Source of the DNA: Clostridia bacterium BRH_c25
GTDB taxonomy: Bacteria > Bacillota_A > Clostridia > Lutisporales > Lutisporaceae
NCBI GenBank assembly: GCA_001515955.1
Contig: LOES01000065.1
Span: 1-9,702, forward strand
Length of the DNA stretch: 9,702 nt
Reading direction: 5' to 3'
Part shown: positions 1-7,780 of the stretch, piece by piece
Layout: each line of letters opens with the position of its first letter
Position numbering within the stretch: the stretch's first letter is position 1
Made by a program: the position numbers and the translations under genes
The notes under the pieces: generated by a model
What the model was told of the DNA's origin: nothing
Database searches by the model: none
Seen by the model: only the letters and a program-made list of their open reading frames with translations

Positions 1-1077
1 GCCCTCGCCTATACTTTCCTTCTGCAGCCTTGACAGGGATGGCAGTACATTGACAGGAGGATATATGTTCTTTTGATGAAGCTCTCTGGACAATATTATC
101 TGTCCTTCTGTTATGAATCCGGTCAAATCCGGGATCGGGTGGGTTATATCATCATTGGGCATCGTGAGTATTGGTATTTGTGTTATACTGCCATTAGAGC
201 CTTTTATCATTCCGGCACGTTCATAAAGGCTTGCCAGATCGGAATACAAATACCCCGGATAGCCTTTCCTGGAAGGAACCTCTTCCCGGGATGCGGAAAG
301 CTCTCTTAATGCTTCACTATAATTAGTCATATTAGTCAGAATGACAAGTATATGCATGTTGTGTTCAAAAGCCAGATGCTCGGCAGCAGTAAGGGCACAT
401 CGGGGCGTAGTTATTCTTTCCACTATCGGGTCGTCCGCAAGGTTAATGTACATTACCACTCTGTTCGTGACTCCGGAAAGTTCAAAATGCTTTCTGAAAA
501 AGTCAGCTTCGTCATGCTTTATACCCATTGCAGCAAACACAATAGCAAAATTGTCTTCATCATCCCCTGATATCCTCGCCTGCTTTATTATCTGCGCCGC
601 AAGCTCATTGTGGGGCAGCCCGTCTCCTGAGAAAAGCGGCAGCTTCTGCCCCCTTACAAGGGTTGTAAGTCCATCTATTGAGGAAATACCTGTCTCTATA
701 TAGTTCCTCGGATATTTTCTTCCCACAGGATTAATCGGACGCCCATTGACATCATACTTCCTGTCTGAATAGAAGCCTGCACCATCTATAGGCTCCCCTA
801 TACCGTTAAAGACTCTTCCCAATATATCCTTTGAAAGCGGTATCTCCATTGGTTTCCCCGTAAAAGCTACACTGGTATTGTTAAGCGAAATACCGGAGGT
901 ACCTTCAAAAACCTGTATAATAACCCTGTCGCCATCTATTTGCACAACTTTTCCCTTTTTACGGCCTTCCTTCTCCACTTCTATGTCCACAACTTCGCCA
1001 AATACAGCCTCCTTGACCCCACTAAGTATGATGAGCGGCCCTTCCACCTTTTGCAGCTTTAAGTACCTTAATTTCAT
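1..1077 (-). CDS. atpB (ntpB): V-type ATPase subunit B, N-terminal 359 codons (runs off the window)
   Basis: This is the non-catalytic nucleotide-binding subunit that alternates with A in the A3B3 head. The protein begins [20 protein letters not shown], a short beta-barrel start typical of the family. It contains [15 protein letters not shown], the degenerate P-loop region of B subunits (usually FSGSGLPH or FSASGLPH), and a stretch reading [12 protein letters not shown]. Near the window edge it reads [12 protein letters not shown]. The Arg there is residue 350, the same number as the arginine finger of Enterococcus hirae NtpB (from memory). The reading frame is open to base 1, so about 100 C-terminal residues are missing compared with the usual length of about 460. 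The start is ATG at 1077, overlapping the A stop as ATGA, with a GGGGTG ribosome site about 8 nt upstream inside the A gene. The overlap suggests translational coupling, which suits a 1:1 A:B ratio. Identity is secure. Confidence 0.97.
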   Translation of the reverse strand, partial: MKLRYLKLQKVEGPLIILSGVKEAVFGEVVDIEVEKEGRKKGKVVQIDGDRVIIQVFEGTSGISLNNTSVAFTGKPMEIPLSKDILGRVFNGIGEPIDGAGFYSDRKYDVNGRPINPVGRKYPRNYIETGISSIDGLTTLVRGQKLPLFSGDGLPHNELAAQIIKQARISGDDEDNFAIVFAAMGIKHDEADFFRKHFELSGVTNRVVMYINLADDPIVERITTPRCALTAAEHLAFEHNMHILVILTNMTNYSEALRELSASREEVPSRKGYPGYLYSDLASLYERAGMIKGSNGSITQIPILTMPNDDITHPIPDLTGFITEGQIILSRELHQKNIYPPVNVLPSLSRLQKESIGEG

Positions 1078-2858
1078 TGTCTGCTCACCCCTTTACCGTA
1101 TATGCTTTCCAAGCTGTCATAGAAGCTGTCGATCTCCTTTGTTAATTCATCAAACATCTCCGGTTTGTCTTCCGGAACATTATATTTCATGGCAGTAATC
1201 TTATAGAACAGTTCGTCATTCTTTACCTTAGATATTGGAGCACCTATCTTTACACATTTATAGGCTTTTTCATACAACCGTTCTATTACTGTCAGCATCT
1301 TATACTGTTTATTCAAGGATACGTGTGCATCATTCTTATGGTAGGCATTCTGCTGGAGATATCCTACCTTAATAACCCTGGACACCTCGAGTATCAGCCT
1401 CTGGTCATCCGGCAGTATATCCTCCCCAACCAGCTTTACTATCTCCATAAGCTTATCTTCCTCCTGCAGCAGCCTAAGCAGCTTTGCCCTTAGCTCCAGC
1501 ATATCCGCTGCAGCATTTTCCTCATACCAGGGACCAAGATCCGTTATATATCCGCTGTAGGATTTAAGCCAGTTAATGGCAGGATAGTGTCTTGCATAGG
1601 CCAGTGACCTGTCCAGGGCCAGGAATGTTCCGACCACCCTTTTGGTATTTTGTGTGACCGGCTCCGAGAAGTCTCCCCCTGCCGGAGATACCGCTCCAAT
1701 TATAGTTATAGACCCGTCTCTTCCTCCCAAGGCTTCCACATCCCCAGCCCTTTCATAGAACTGGGCCAGTCTTGAGGGCAAATAAGCAGGATAACCTTCT
1801 TCTGCAGGCATCTCTTCAAGCCTTCCTGAGATTTCTCTTAGGGCTTCCGCCCACCTGGAGGTCGAGTCGGCCATTATTGCTATGTTGTAACCCATATCAC
1901 GGAAGTATTCAGCTATGGTTATTCCTGTATAGATAGATGCTTCCCTTGCTGCCACAGGCATGTTGGAGGTATTGGCTATGAGTACCGTCCTCTCCATTAT
2001 GGATTTCCCGCTTCTAGGGTCATCTATCTTGGGGAAGTCCTCCAGAACCTCTGTCATCTCATTTCCTCTTTCTCCGACACCAATATAGACTATAATGTCA
2101 GCATCGCTCCACTTTGCAAGCTGGTGCTGAGTTATGGTCTTTCCTGTACCGAAGCCCCCCGGAATAGCTGCCGTGCCTCCTTTTGCCAATGGGAAGAAGG
2201 AGTCTATTATTCTTTGCCCTGTAAGCAGGGGTTTTGCTATTGGATTCCTGCGGCTGACAGGACGGGCATTCCTTACAGGCCACATCTGATACATTTTCAG
2301 CTCATAAAGCCCCTGTTCTGTTTTCAGCTTTACAAGTACATGCTCAATGTTGTAGCTTCCTTCCTTTTCTGCAAAAACCACTCTTCCACTGACATCAGAA
2401 GGAACCATAAGCCTGTGCTCAATAAGTGATGTCTCCTGCACCTTTGCATATATGCTCCCTGCTGCAAGCTCGTCTCCAACCTTGGCAAGTATTTCTGTAT
2501 CCCACAGCTTCTCTTCATCTATTGAAACCATTCCAACCCCTTCAGGTATAAAAGCTGTGCCTGTTTCATACATTTTCTGAAGCGGTCGCTCAATTCCGTC
2601 AAAAATGTTTTTTATTATTCCCGGTCCCAGCTTTACAGACAGAGGCCTGCCCGTGGAGATTATTCCCTCTCCCCGCATAAGGCCTGAGGTCTCCTCATAA
2701 ACCTGGATGGTGGCAGTGTCCTTATCAACAGAAATCACCTCTCCGATAAGCTGCTTACTCCCTACCAGCACCATTTCCCGCATTTTCAGATTGTTGGCAT
2801 CTGTGACCCTTACTACAGGGCCGTTTATATATATAATTTTTCCGCTTTTAATATCCAT
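1074..2858 (-). CDS. atpA (ntpA): V-type ATPase catalytic subunit A
   Basis: This subunit hydrolyses or makes ATP in the A3B3 head. It has 594 residues, the normal size for bacterial A subunits. In order there is an N-terminal barrel (about 1-70), the A-specific bulge region (about 110-190), the nucleotide-binding domain (about 210-440) and a helical C-terminal domain. The P-loop is GGFGTGKT at 234-241, where many homologues have GPFGSGKT. The catalytic Glu is in GERGNEM (E263), and the Walker B region is [11 protein letters not shown] (D331). [15 protein letters not shown] at about 391-405 is a family hallmark. ATG at 2858 directly follows the E stop codon (TGA at 2861-2859) with no spacer; GGGGTG lies about 8 nt upstream. 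The stop overlaps the B start. All key catalytic residues are present, so an active enzyme is expected. Confidence 0.98.
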   Translation of the reverse strand: MDIKSGKIIYINGPVVRVTDANNLKMREMVLVGSKQLIGEVISVDKDTATIQVYEETSGLMRGEGIISTGRPLSVKLGPGIIKNIFDGIERPLQKMYETGTAFIPEGVGMVSIDEEKLWDTEILAKVGDELAAGSIYAKVQETSLIEHRLMVPSDVSGRVVFAEKEGSYNIEHVLVKLKTEQGLYELKMYQMWPVRNARPVSRRNPIAKPLLTGQRIIDSFFPLAKGGTAAIPGGFGTGKTITQHQLAKWSDADIIVYIGVGERGNEMTEVLEDFPKIDDPRSGKSIMERTVLIANTSNMPVAAREASIYTGITIAEYFRDMGYNIAIMADSTSRWAEALREISGRLEEMPAEEGYPAYLPSRLAQFYERAGDVEALGGRDGSITIIGAVSPAGGDFSEPVTQNTKRVVGTFLALDRSLAYARHYPAINWLKSYSGYITDLGPWYEENAAADMLELRAKLLRLLQEEDKLMEIVKLVGEDILPDDQRLILEVSRVIKVGYLQQNAYHKNDAHVSLNKQYKMLTVIERLYEKAYKCVKIGAPISKVKNDELFYKITAMKYNVPEDKPEMFDELTKEIDSFYDSLESIYGKGVSRQ

Positions 2859-3488
2859 TCACTGCACCCCGTCAAGCCTGCGGTTTATACTGTTCCCAAT
2901 CAGCTCACGATTTTCTTCGATCAAGGATTTCAAGGTATAGTCCACCTGCATTTCCTGTTTGCTGTCCTCCGCATAGAAACCTCCTAAAATATTTCCTCCC
3001 GTTTCCTGCAGCAGACATCTGCCCTTCAGTTCCCCCGATGATATTCTTTGATTAATGAATTCTCCTAAGACATCCAAATCTCTTTTAGTAAAATAAAGCT
3101 TCAATGATGCCGATACTTCAAAAGCAGCTCCTGCTTTGTCAAGGCTTTTTGACAGGTACTCCTTATAGCCTTCTTCGGCTATAAAGCTCTTGGCTTCCTG
3201 TACCAATAATTCTATTATTTCATGTATGAATTGCTGCCTTTTGTCAAGTATCTGGTGATATACCTGTGCTTTTGTCTTGGCGATAAGCTGCTGCTTCTCC
3301 TTCTCTGCTTTTTTCTTCGCCTCTGCTATAATGTGATTTCTTTTTGCTTCCACTTCTGCAAGCAGTCTGCTCTTCTCCTGTTCAAAGCTTTCTACAGCCT
3401 TAACCTTATTTACAGATGTAGACTCTTCTATATCCTTGAATATTATATTCCTGAAAAGTTCTATTTTATCTTCGACCGATACTGTCAA
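2859..3488 (-). CDS. atpE (ntpE): V-type ATPase peripheral stalk subunit E
   Basis: This is a stator stalk protein that links the A3B3 head to the membrane part. It has 209 residues. The N-terminal half (about 25-85) is charged and rich in Lys, Glu and Ala with no prolines, as in the long E-subunit helix (for example HIIAEAKKKAEKEKQQLIAK). The C-terminal half is the globular E domain, including the GGxxxxD-type stretch seen here as TGGNILGGFYAEDSK. It is expected to pair with the H/G-like coiled-coil subunit encoded first in the operon. The start is TTG at 3488, because no ATG or GTG lies nearby in frame. A GAGGTG ribosome site sits 7 nt before it and overlaps the F stop codon. The gap to F is 11 nt, and the stop abuts the A start. 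Family assignment rests on residue pattern, size and operon position. Confidence 0.93.
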   Translation of the reverse strand: MTVSVEDKIELFRNIIFKDIEESTSVNKVKAVESFEQEKSRLLAEVEAKRNHIIAEAKKKAEKEKQQLIAKTKAQVYHQILDKRQQFIHEIIELLVQEAKSFIAEEGYKEYLSKSLDKAGAAFEVSASLKLYFTKRDLDVLGEFINQRISSGELKGRCLLQETGGNILGGFYAEDSKQEMQVDYTLKSLIEENRELIGNSINRRLDGVQ

Positions 3489-3499
3489 AGCTCCTCACC

Positions 3500-3817
3500 T
3501 CAAATCTTCAGCCCGATGGACTCTTTAATGTAGTTGGTTATATAATCGCTTCTGCGTCTTTCCCCATGCCTGTCAGGTATAATTGTGACTATTGGCTTGG
3601 TCACGTCCAGCCTTATAGTTTTAAGCTCTTCTGAGACCCTTTCCGACAGCACCTCGGTCACCAAAAGTATACCTATCTCGTTGCTGTTGCACGCATCTTC
3701 CAAGGCGGCAAGAATCTCATCTCTTTCATGAACCAATACTCCTTTTATTCCTGCAAGTCTCATTCCTGTCAAAGTATCTACATTATCACTTAATAGGAAA
3801 AACTTCAAATCGCTCAT
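3500..3817 (-). CDS. atpF (ntpG): V-type ATPase subunit F (central stalk)
   Basis: This is a small central-axle subunit that binds D and modulates the rotor. It has 105 residues, the usual size (about 100-110). The opening FFLLSDNVDTLTGMRLAGIKGV is typical of bacterial F subunits (quoted in part: SDNVDTLTGMRLAGIKG). The Rossmann-like fold with alternating strands and helices ends in KPIVTIIPDRHG. The start is uncertain. ATG at 3817 has GAAAGGA only about 3 nt upstream, which is short. An in-frame TTG at 3808 would sit about 10 nt from the same site and give an N-terminus MKFFLLSDN, close to family members as I remember them. It follows K after a 61-nt gap that contains a hairpin and precedes E by 11 nt. 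Its partner D would be encoded beyond the left edge. Confidence 0.95.
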   Translation of the reverse strand: MSDLKFFLLSDNVDTLTGMRLAGIKGVLVHERDEILAALEDACNSNEIGILLVTEVLSERVSEELKTIRLDVTKPIVTIIPDRHGERRRSDYITNYIKESIGLKI

Positions 3818-3839
3818 ATCCTTTCAGAATGGCTGGAAG

Positions 3840-3870
3840 CAAGCAGCGCAGCACACTATTGCGCAGCTTG
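3840..3870 (-). promoter_or_regulatory. Intercistronic stem-loop between K and F genes
   Basis: On the minus transcript, CAAGC-U-GCGC pairs with GCGC-U-GCUUG around an 11-nt loop: nine base pairs with one U-U mismatch. A second, outer arm may add AATGGC (3828-3833) with GCCATT (3873-3878), separated from the inner stem by a 6/2-nt internal loop. The structure therefore spans almost the whole gap from the K stop to the F ribosome site. There is no T-run after it, so it is not a standard intrinsic terminator. Processing or 3'-end stabilisation of the c-subunit message is the likely role. The pairing is seen in sequence; the role is inferred. Confidence 0.6.
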
Positions 3871-3878
3871 TCGCCATT

Positions 3879-4298
3879 TTAGAGTTGTCCTAATATCATT
3901 ATTGATACTATAAGTCCGTATATAGCTATACCTTCAGCCAAGCCAACAAATATCAATGTTTTTCCTAATATTCTCGGGTTTTCTGATACTGCTCCCAATG
4001 CTGAAGAACCTACTGCACCAACTGCATAGCCGGCTCCAATAGTAGCAAGTCCTGTTGATAGGCCTGCAGCTATAAAGCCCAGCCCGGAGCTGGAGCTGCC
4101 CTCCTGTGCTGCATGCACAATATCAGGAGTAAGAATGAATAGAAACAATGCTATAAGAAACATGTATGAAACCAAGCTCATCCTTAAAATGCTTCTGATC
4201 TTCCTCCCATGAACTTCACCTGTTGAGCGGTATAGTATAACCCCCAGGCCTATTGTAAACAGCACTACTCCAATAGCAATTCCTAAAATTATATACAT
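3879..4298 (-). CDS. atpK (ntpK): V-type ATPase membrane rotor (c-ring) subunit K
   Basis: This is the proteolipid that forms the rotating membrane ring and carries the translocated ion. It has 139 residues with four hydrophobic segments: about 1-23, 41-60, 73-98 and 110-137. The last two are the classical c hairpin with a polar loop SENPR (105-109). The essential carboxylate is E122 in GLAEGIAIYGL, with Tyr five residues later. The first two segments carry no membrane carboxylate. The glutamine usual in helix one of sodium-type rings is replaced by Val (GAGYAVG, V93), which leans towards protons. Residues 40-64 also look like a signal peptide ending VHAAQEG. A near-perfect AGGAGG site lies 7 nt before ATG 4298, the strongest in the operon, as expected for the most abundant subunit. 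Its flanking gaps (71 and 61 nt) both hold hairpins. Confidence 0.95.
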   Translation of the reverse strand: MYIILGIAIGVVLFTIGLGVILYRSTGEVHGRKIRSILRMSLVSYMFLIALFLFILTPDIVHAAQEGSSSSGLGFIAAGLSTGLATIGAGYAVGAVGSSALGAVSENPRILGKTLIFVGLAEGIAIYGLIVSIMILGQL

Positions 4299-4337
4299 TT
4301 TTATGCCTCCTAATTCTAATCATTTATTTATTAAAAA

Positions 4338-4375
4338 CCGCCAAAGCGGACGGGCGTGGAAACCCGCCCCTACAA
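4338..4375 (-). repeat. GC-rich repeat-like element with two stem-loops between I and K
   Basis: On the minus strand the element starts TTGTAGGGGCGGGTTTCC and ends CCGCTTTGGCGG, followed at once by TTTTT. GGGCG pairs with CGCCC (plus GG with CC across a 3-nt loop), and CCGC pairs with GCGG around TTTG. Alternatively GGGCGGG can pair with CCCGTCC (7 bp, one G-U). That pairing would consume the CC of the second stem, so the two folds exclude each other. Its GC-rich composition stands out from the AT-rich bases around it. The TAG inside TTGTAG is the stop codon of the I gene. The TTGTAGGGGCG core resembles a short dispersed repeat found in many clostridial genomes, from memory only. It could act as a weak terminator, a processing site or a passive insertion. 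Confidence 0.6.
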
Positions 4376-6349
4376 GCCGTCCATATTGCCTTCACTAAAT
4401 AAGTTTACAGGCTTATACTCGACTCCATAGCCTGAGTAATACTTGCTAAAAAGCTCATAGTACTCAAGTCTGAGACTCTGTATAAAAACAATGAGTCCTT
4501 CCAAGCCTATAATAAAAATATTGCCGATCACAAGGACTATAATGCTTTCCGTTTTGGAGTCCAGCATCTCAGCCATGGTAGCAAAGGCTATGTATAAGCC
4601 CACATGGTTAAGAGCAAAAGCACCTACCCTTATGAAGGATATAATATTTGATGCAACCGAAAGCACTGTTTCTATTACACCAAACCCTGCTTCTATATAA
4701 TAATCCGAAGCTGATTCCTCATAAAGCTTATGGCCTGTGATCAAGCCTGATAAAGGCTGCTTGAACACCGTGACAAGAAGCAATACAGCCATTATACCCA
4801 GGGGTAGGCCTATTCCTGCAAGGCGGCCTGTGACCCTTCCCCATATGCCAAATATAAGTGTTATGAAAAACAGGAAGCCCGCCAGACCTTCCCGTCCAAA
4901 CAACCCTTCCTCCACGTTCCTGGAGTTGTAAAGGTTAATCAGGCTATATACATAGCTTATGGTAATAAGTATAATTCCCAATACTATGGCACTTACAAGC
5001 ATTGTGTTAATATTGGCCATAGGTCTTATAAGAATCGGTTCTATCAGCTCTTCTGAACCGAATATACTTCCATATAGGGCACCAAATATCATGGAGCTGG
5101 TTCCCAACCTTGTCAGTATGCCTCCAAAGCTTTTATCCGCCATTCTATAGCTCATCAGGAGACCAGCCAGGAGGATTACCAATCCCTGTCCCAAATCACC
5201 GAACATAGCCCCAAAAAGCAACATGTAAGAAACTGCAAAAAAGGGCGTGGGATCCTTTTCCCCGTAACTTGGCGTACCATACATGTTTATCAATGACTCA
5301 AATGGTCTGAATAATGGGTGGTTCCTCATCCTGGTGGGAGGAACGTGTCCGTGCCTACGATCCTCAACCTCATCAACTATCAATACAATACTGTCAGCAA
5401 AGCTCTGCTGGAATTCCCTTCTAACATTATCCATCTCACTTTCGGGCACAAACCCAAACATAAAAAACATGCTATGGCTTAGGGCAACATCCTGCTTCAC
5501 TTTTTCCGACTTCTTCTCCAACTCCATCAATGAGTATGCTCTGACTACTGTATCTCTGTATTTGTCACTAAGCTCCAGGACAGACTTCTTTAGTTCCTCT
5601 GCCTGTCTTCTTTCCTCATTGATTTTGTCATTTATCTGCCTTCTTACATTCTCTGCAGTTCCGCTGAATCCTTGAGGCAGTTCAAGCTCCTTGTAGTTCA
5701 AGGAAGCAAAAATCCTTTCAGCTTCCTCCATAAGGCTTTTAAGTGTTAATACAACAATTATTGCATTTCCATCCACAGCTGCAACCTGAAATACTATAGA
5801 AGGCACATTTTCAATGTTCAATTCCAGTTTTTTGAAATTCTCATTGGAGAGCATCATCAGCTTAAGTCCGATAAAGCTCATATTTTTTATTTGTTCTATC
5901 TTCAAACCTGTATTGTTAAGATACCCTATATTATTGAGATAGAGCTGCAGCTTTTCAATATTTTCTGTTCTCTCCCTTATATCCTCAGATATATTTCTGA
6001 CGGTATCGTGAACCTCCTTCAATTCTGCTGTTATACTCTCATAATCATCACCAATACCTAAATAAATCCCACTTATCTCAGGCTTCAGGTTAAACAGCTC
6101 CTGGAAGGATTTTATCATTGCTTCATTCTTGTAGAAATCCCTCCTGGCAATATATGGTTTTAGATGGGCCAATTCCTGAAGCGTATGCATATGCTCCTTT
6201 GAAGCTGAGAGATTCAGGCTATTGGTACTCAACTCTGAGAGAGCATTCAATATATGGATACTGCCGTTCATCACAACCAGACGCGATACCCTGTCCAAAT
6301 CCTTAAGCTCGCCTATTATGCTCACAATTTTCATTCTTTCAACGGCCAA
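4370..6349 (-). CDS. atpI (ntpI): V-type ATPase membrane stator subunit I (a-subunit homologue)
   Basis: This subunit forms the ion half-channels against the K ring and anchors the stator stalks. It has 659 residues, the normal length. The N-terminal half (about 1-340) is cytoplasmic with coiled-coil stretches (about 105-140 and 235-290). It is followed by PPTRMRNHPLFRPFE and MYGTPSYGEKDPTPF (about 337-370), then a multi-span membrane domain from about 370 that opens with FGDLGQG. The ion-pathway Arg is R574 in SFIRVGAFAL. A second conserved Arg is R627 in QSLRLEYYELF, preceded by the conserved GLEG. The start is TTG 6349, nine bases after a very strong AGGAGG; the ATG five codons later is too far from that site. 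The gap to C is 16 nt. The last Leu and stop codon (TTG TAG) fall inside a repeat-like element. Confidence 0.97.
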   Translation of the reverse strand: MAVERMKIVSIIGELKDLDRVSRLVVMNGSIHILNALSELSTNSLNLSASKEHMHTLQELAHLKPYIARRDFYKNEAMIKSFQELFNLKPEISGIYLGIGDDYESITAELKEVHDTVRNISEDIRERTENIEKLQLYLNNIGYLNNTGLKIEQIKNMSFIGLKLMMLSNENFKKLELNIENVPSIVFQVAAVDGNAIIVVLTLKSLMEEAERIFASLNYKELELPQGFSGTAENVRRQINDKINEERRQAEELKKSVLELSDKYRDTVVRAYSLMELEKKSEKVKQDVALSHSMFFMFGFVPESEMDNVRREFQQSFADSIVLIVDEVEDRRHGHVPPTRMRNHPLFRPFESLINMYGTPSYGEKDPTPFFAVSYMLLFGAMFGDLGQGLVILLAGLLMSYRMADKSFGGILTRLGTSSMIFGALYGSIFGSEELIEPILIRPMANINTMLVSAIVLGIILITISYVYSLINLYNSRNVEEGLFGREGLAGFLFFITLIFGIWGRVTGRLAGIGLPLGIMAVLLLVTVFKQPLSGLITGHKLYEESASDYYIEAGFGVIETVLSVASNIISFIRVGAFALNHVGLYIAFATMAEMLDSKTESIIVLVIGNIFIIGLEGLIVFIQSLRLEYYELFSKYYSGYGVEYKPVNLFSEGNMDGL

Positions 6350-6365
6350 TGCTTCTCACCTCCTC

Positions 6366-7409
6366 TTAGAGTTTTCTAATTATGTATTTATGCGCTTCAT
6401 CCGCTGGAATTCTATATCTTATGGCTTCTACTATAGAAATTATGTCCCTGACTTCAAACTCCATAAATATAATAAATGAAAAAACACTTATTATAGAAAA
6501 TTTGTGGCTTCTCTCCAAAGCTTTAAGTTCAAAATATGTATGGCGTTCCGATCGTCTCTCCATGTATATGTCGGTGGTTTCGTCCTCCTTGAACAAGAAG
6601 CTGTATCTGGTGCCTTTAACAAGCCTGTGGAACTCCTCAAGACTTACTGCATAGCATAGAGCCTTCAACGAGTTGAAATTCAGCCTGTAGCCTATATTAA
6701 TAGTATAATTCAAAAGCTCCTCCGGACTTAGTCTGTAAAACTTAATACCCCTGTATATCCATTGCAGATTCAGCATATCTGCTATAATTCCCTGAGCTTG
6801 CTGCAATATAACTTTATCCTTCTTGGAAAGCTTGCTCCATTCCCTCTGCAATAGGGTGTAATAAGACATATCCATGACCATCTCGAACCTGAACAGATTC
6901 TCGGTAGAATCTCCGTCTATTAAAGGTATCAAGAACTTATGAAACTCCGAGTCAAAAAGTGCATCAATAATATCTCTTATATACCTGGCTGCATAAATTT
7001 TGTTCTGTTCAAGCCTGCTGTACTTTCCTATGAAAGCACTGCTCTTAAAATCCGTTGCATCTTTTCTGTTATACACAGCTCTTGCTATAACCTTCAATTC
7101 CTCTATTTCATATTTGGCATAGAGGGTTTTGATGAAATCCTTATAATCTCCTGTAAAATAATGAATTATTCTGTCAATGTTCTTTACCATATTCTGCTTG
7201 ATAAGGTTCTCCAGCATGCCCCTATGGATGTTCTCCACTTCCACACTTGCAAGTACTTCAGAATAAGCAGTCTTTTCCTTAAGATATCTTGCCACCTCTG
7301 TGACTGAATCCATTCTGAGCAAGTTTATATAGTCCTCATCCTTAAGGAATTTCCCCTCCATTGACTTTATCTTGGCATTGACAGCAGCAAACCTGGTGAC
7401 ATTATCCAT
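6366..7409 (-). CDS. atpC (ntpC): V-type ATPase subunit C (AC39/d-like)
   Basis: This soluble socket protein sits between the central axle (D and F) and the membrane ring. It has 347 residues, within the usual 330-350. It is almost wholly helical by composition. It starts FAAVNAKIKSMEGKFL, the usual opening in which Arg/Lys-containing helices follow a short N-terminus, and contains repeated segments of the kind DSVTEVARYLKEKTAY. The C-terminal part has the family pattern FSIISVFSFIIFMEFEVRDIISIVE followed by AIRYRIP, as in V0D-AC39 proteins (quoted in parts). ATG 7409 has GAGAGG 8 nt upstream, overlapping the stop of the preceding small gene, with a gap of only 5 nt. Here C is second in the operon, before I. 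In Enterococcus hirae it comes after I, K and E (from memory). Confidence 0.93.
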   Translation of the reverse strand: MDNVTRFAAVNAKIKSMEGKFLKDEDYINLLRMDSVTEVARYLKEKTAYSEVLASVEVENIHRGMLENLIKQNMVKNIDRIIHYFTGDYKDFIKTLYAKYEIEELKVIARAVYNRKDATDFKSSAFIGKYSRLEQNKIYAARYIRDIIDALFDSEFHKFLIPLIDGDSTENLFRFEMVMDMSYYTLLQREWSKLSKKDKVILQQAQGIIADMLNLQWIYRGIKFYRLSPEELLNYTINIGYRLNFNSLKALCYAVSLEEFHRLVKGTRYSFLFKEDETTDIYMERRSERHTYFELKALERSHKFSIISVFSFIIFMEFEVRDIISIVEAIRYRIPADEAHKYIIRKL

Positions 7410-7414
7410 AAGTA

Positions 7415-7741
7415 TTACCTCTCAGCTTCAAGGAGCTGCTTCCACATATCCTTGGCCGCACTTTCCTTGAAGCTTTCAAAGTCAGCCTGAAGCTCATTTA
7501 CCGTAAGCCTCGCAGCCTCATCCATTTCTCTGACTCTCAGCTTTGCATCCGCCATAATTCTGTCATGCTCCTGTTTTGCCATTAAAGCTGCTTCCTCCAG
7601 CATATCCTCAATACTCTTAAGCTCATTCCTGCTGTCAGCTTCCAGCTTTAAGAGCTCAGCATCCCGTTCTCCCTTAAGCTCCAAAGCTTTGGAGTCAAGC
7701 TCTATCAGCTTTGTTATGTAAGCATTCAGATTTTTTTCCAT
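7415..7741 (-). CDS. V-type ATPase small peripheral-stalk subunit (G/H, NtpF-like)
   Basis: This is the first gene of the operon, a 108-residue, highly charged, almost proline-free protein. It is consistent with one long coiled coil (for example LEEAALMAKQEHDRIMADAK). This matches the small stator-stalk subunit (called G, H or NtpF) that pairs with E and docks on subunit I. No membrane segment is present, and low-complexity helices give little specific motif, so the call leans on position, size and helical pattern. I chose ATG 7741 (MEKNLNAYITK). AAGGTG stands 6 nt before it and continues into GTGAT, a good match to the 16S tail. Upstream in-frame ATGs at 7762 and 7747 lie before or inside that site. 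The gap to C is 5 nt, and a promoter is seen upstream. Confidence 0.85.
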   Translation of the reverse strand: MEKNLNAYITKLIELDSKALELKGERDAELLKLEADSRNELKSIEDMLEEAALMAKQEHDRIMADAKLRVREMDEAARLTVNELQADFESFKESAAKDMWKQLLEAER

Positions 7742-7780
7742 ATACATCACCTTCAAAATCATTCATATAATCATTATATA

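Noticed and set aside
341..703. 120-codon plus-strand open frame
   Set aside because: It lies wholly antisense to subunit B, which has clear family motifs. The product is Ser/Cys-rich with no recognisable pattern.
3840..3870. K-F hairpin as an intrinsic terminator
   Set aside because: No T-run follows it on the transcript, and the downstream F, E, A and B genes lack a visible promoter of their own.
5283..5675. 130-codon plus-strand open frame
   Set aside because: It is antisense to the I subunit N-terminal half. Its composition is Ser/Leu-rich, typical of a shadow of coiled-coil coding sequence.
6939..7307. 122-codon plus-strand open frame
   Set aside because: It is antisense to subunit C and has no family resemblance.
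7742..7762. ATG 7762 as the start of the H/G-like subunit
   Set aside because: The AAGGTG ribosome site lies downstream of this ATG and is spaced for ATG 7741.
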